Of a stretch of 64,000 nucleotides of DNA, positions 63,785 to 64,000 are shown piece by piece. The DNA is taken from the NCBI GenBank assembly GCA_948146395.1, contig OX411556.1, positions 3,409,001 to 3,473,000 on the forward strand, written 5' to 3'. The notes under the pieces were generated by a model. That model searched no databases. It was not told where the DNA came from and saw nothing but the letters and a program-made list of their open reading frames with translations. Source of the DNA: Fragum whitleyi. Lineage: Eukaryota > Mollusca > Bivalvia > Cardiida > Cardiidae. The position numbers and the translations under genes were made by a program. Position 1 is the stretch's first letter. The number at the start of each line of letters is the position of its first letter.

Positions 63785-64000
63785 TGTAGTACAGCGGCGG
63801 CGAGAGCGAAGGAGGTAGGGCAAATAGTAAATAACAACGAAGTCCGTTTATCAGCTACATTATTGGATTTCTTTACATATTTACACTCCGACCGAGTAAC
63901 CTGTCTCGCGCTCTCTCTCTCGTCTCTGGTCTCCTCTCTCCTCACTGGCGGCGGAAAGCAGCCTCTTTTATACCCAGTCACTGGTTATACAACACTCTCA
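63785..64000 (-). mobile_element. LTR of the same retrotransposon, cut by the window edge
   Basis: Same as 61890-62105 as far as it goes. On the minus strand it is followed by TGACGCTTTTGTGGTGCCG, where the primer-binding site should be (TGGTGCCG within it is the usual start). It is the 5' LTR of the minus-strand element whose gag is 62804-63640. Confidence 0.85.

Overview
The window looks like intergenic and intronic nuclear DNA of a marine bivalve mollusc. The base composition is AT-rich, genes have introns, tRNA-derived SINEs and many MITEs are present, and short rolling-circle elements that begin CAAGAG and end GAGCTAA occur over and over. The species cannot be named from sequence alone. 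There is no bacterial gene organisation, rRNA gene or CRISPR array.

Positions 1-23951 are one nested rolling-circle (Helitron2/Helentron-type) structure. An 18.3 kb element (617-18906) sits inside a second, almost identical copy of itself. The outer copy enters from the left edge (1-616) and resumes at 18907-23951. The inner copy carries, on the minus strand, a Rep-helicase gene of 2,233 codons (6698-13399). Its endonuclease module (4509-5139) is split off by a 1.56 kb nested non-autonomous element (5140-6701). A second non-autonomous element (13424-14661) lies just upstream of the Rep-helicase start codon. In the outer copy, this same element is the target into which the inner copy inserted.

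Positions 24.8-47.8 kb hold eight exons of one minus-strand cellular gene. Seven form an upstream block that joins in phase. I read it as a CARF/ALS2CR8-like (calcium-responsive transcription factor family) protein in which the conserved domain is duplicated with its intron positions. Partial copies of its right-most exon are tandemly repeated at 46.3-47.6 kb. The introns are full of SINEs, piggyBac-type TTAA MITEs, hairpin MITEs and further rolling-circle elements, some within a few bases of splice sites.

Positions 48-64 kb show no convincing cellular exon. They hold a long perfect-type hairpin, tandem repeats, more rolling-circle elements on both strands, two hAT-like insertions (one carrying a non-LTR retrotransposon fragment, one an exon-like segment), and at the right edge a rearranged LTR retrotransposon with gag and an inverted internal LTR fragment.

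The unifying observation is a shared end architecture across at least five otherwise different rolling-circle families: CAAGA, a short hairpin, a GCTC-containing block, the body, a GACGGAC-type microsatellite, a hairpin, the inverted block and GAGCTAA. All identifications come from reading the sequence; no database search was run.
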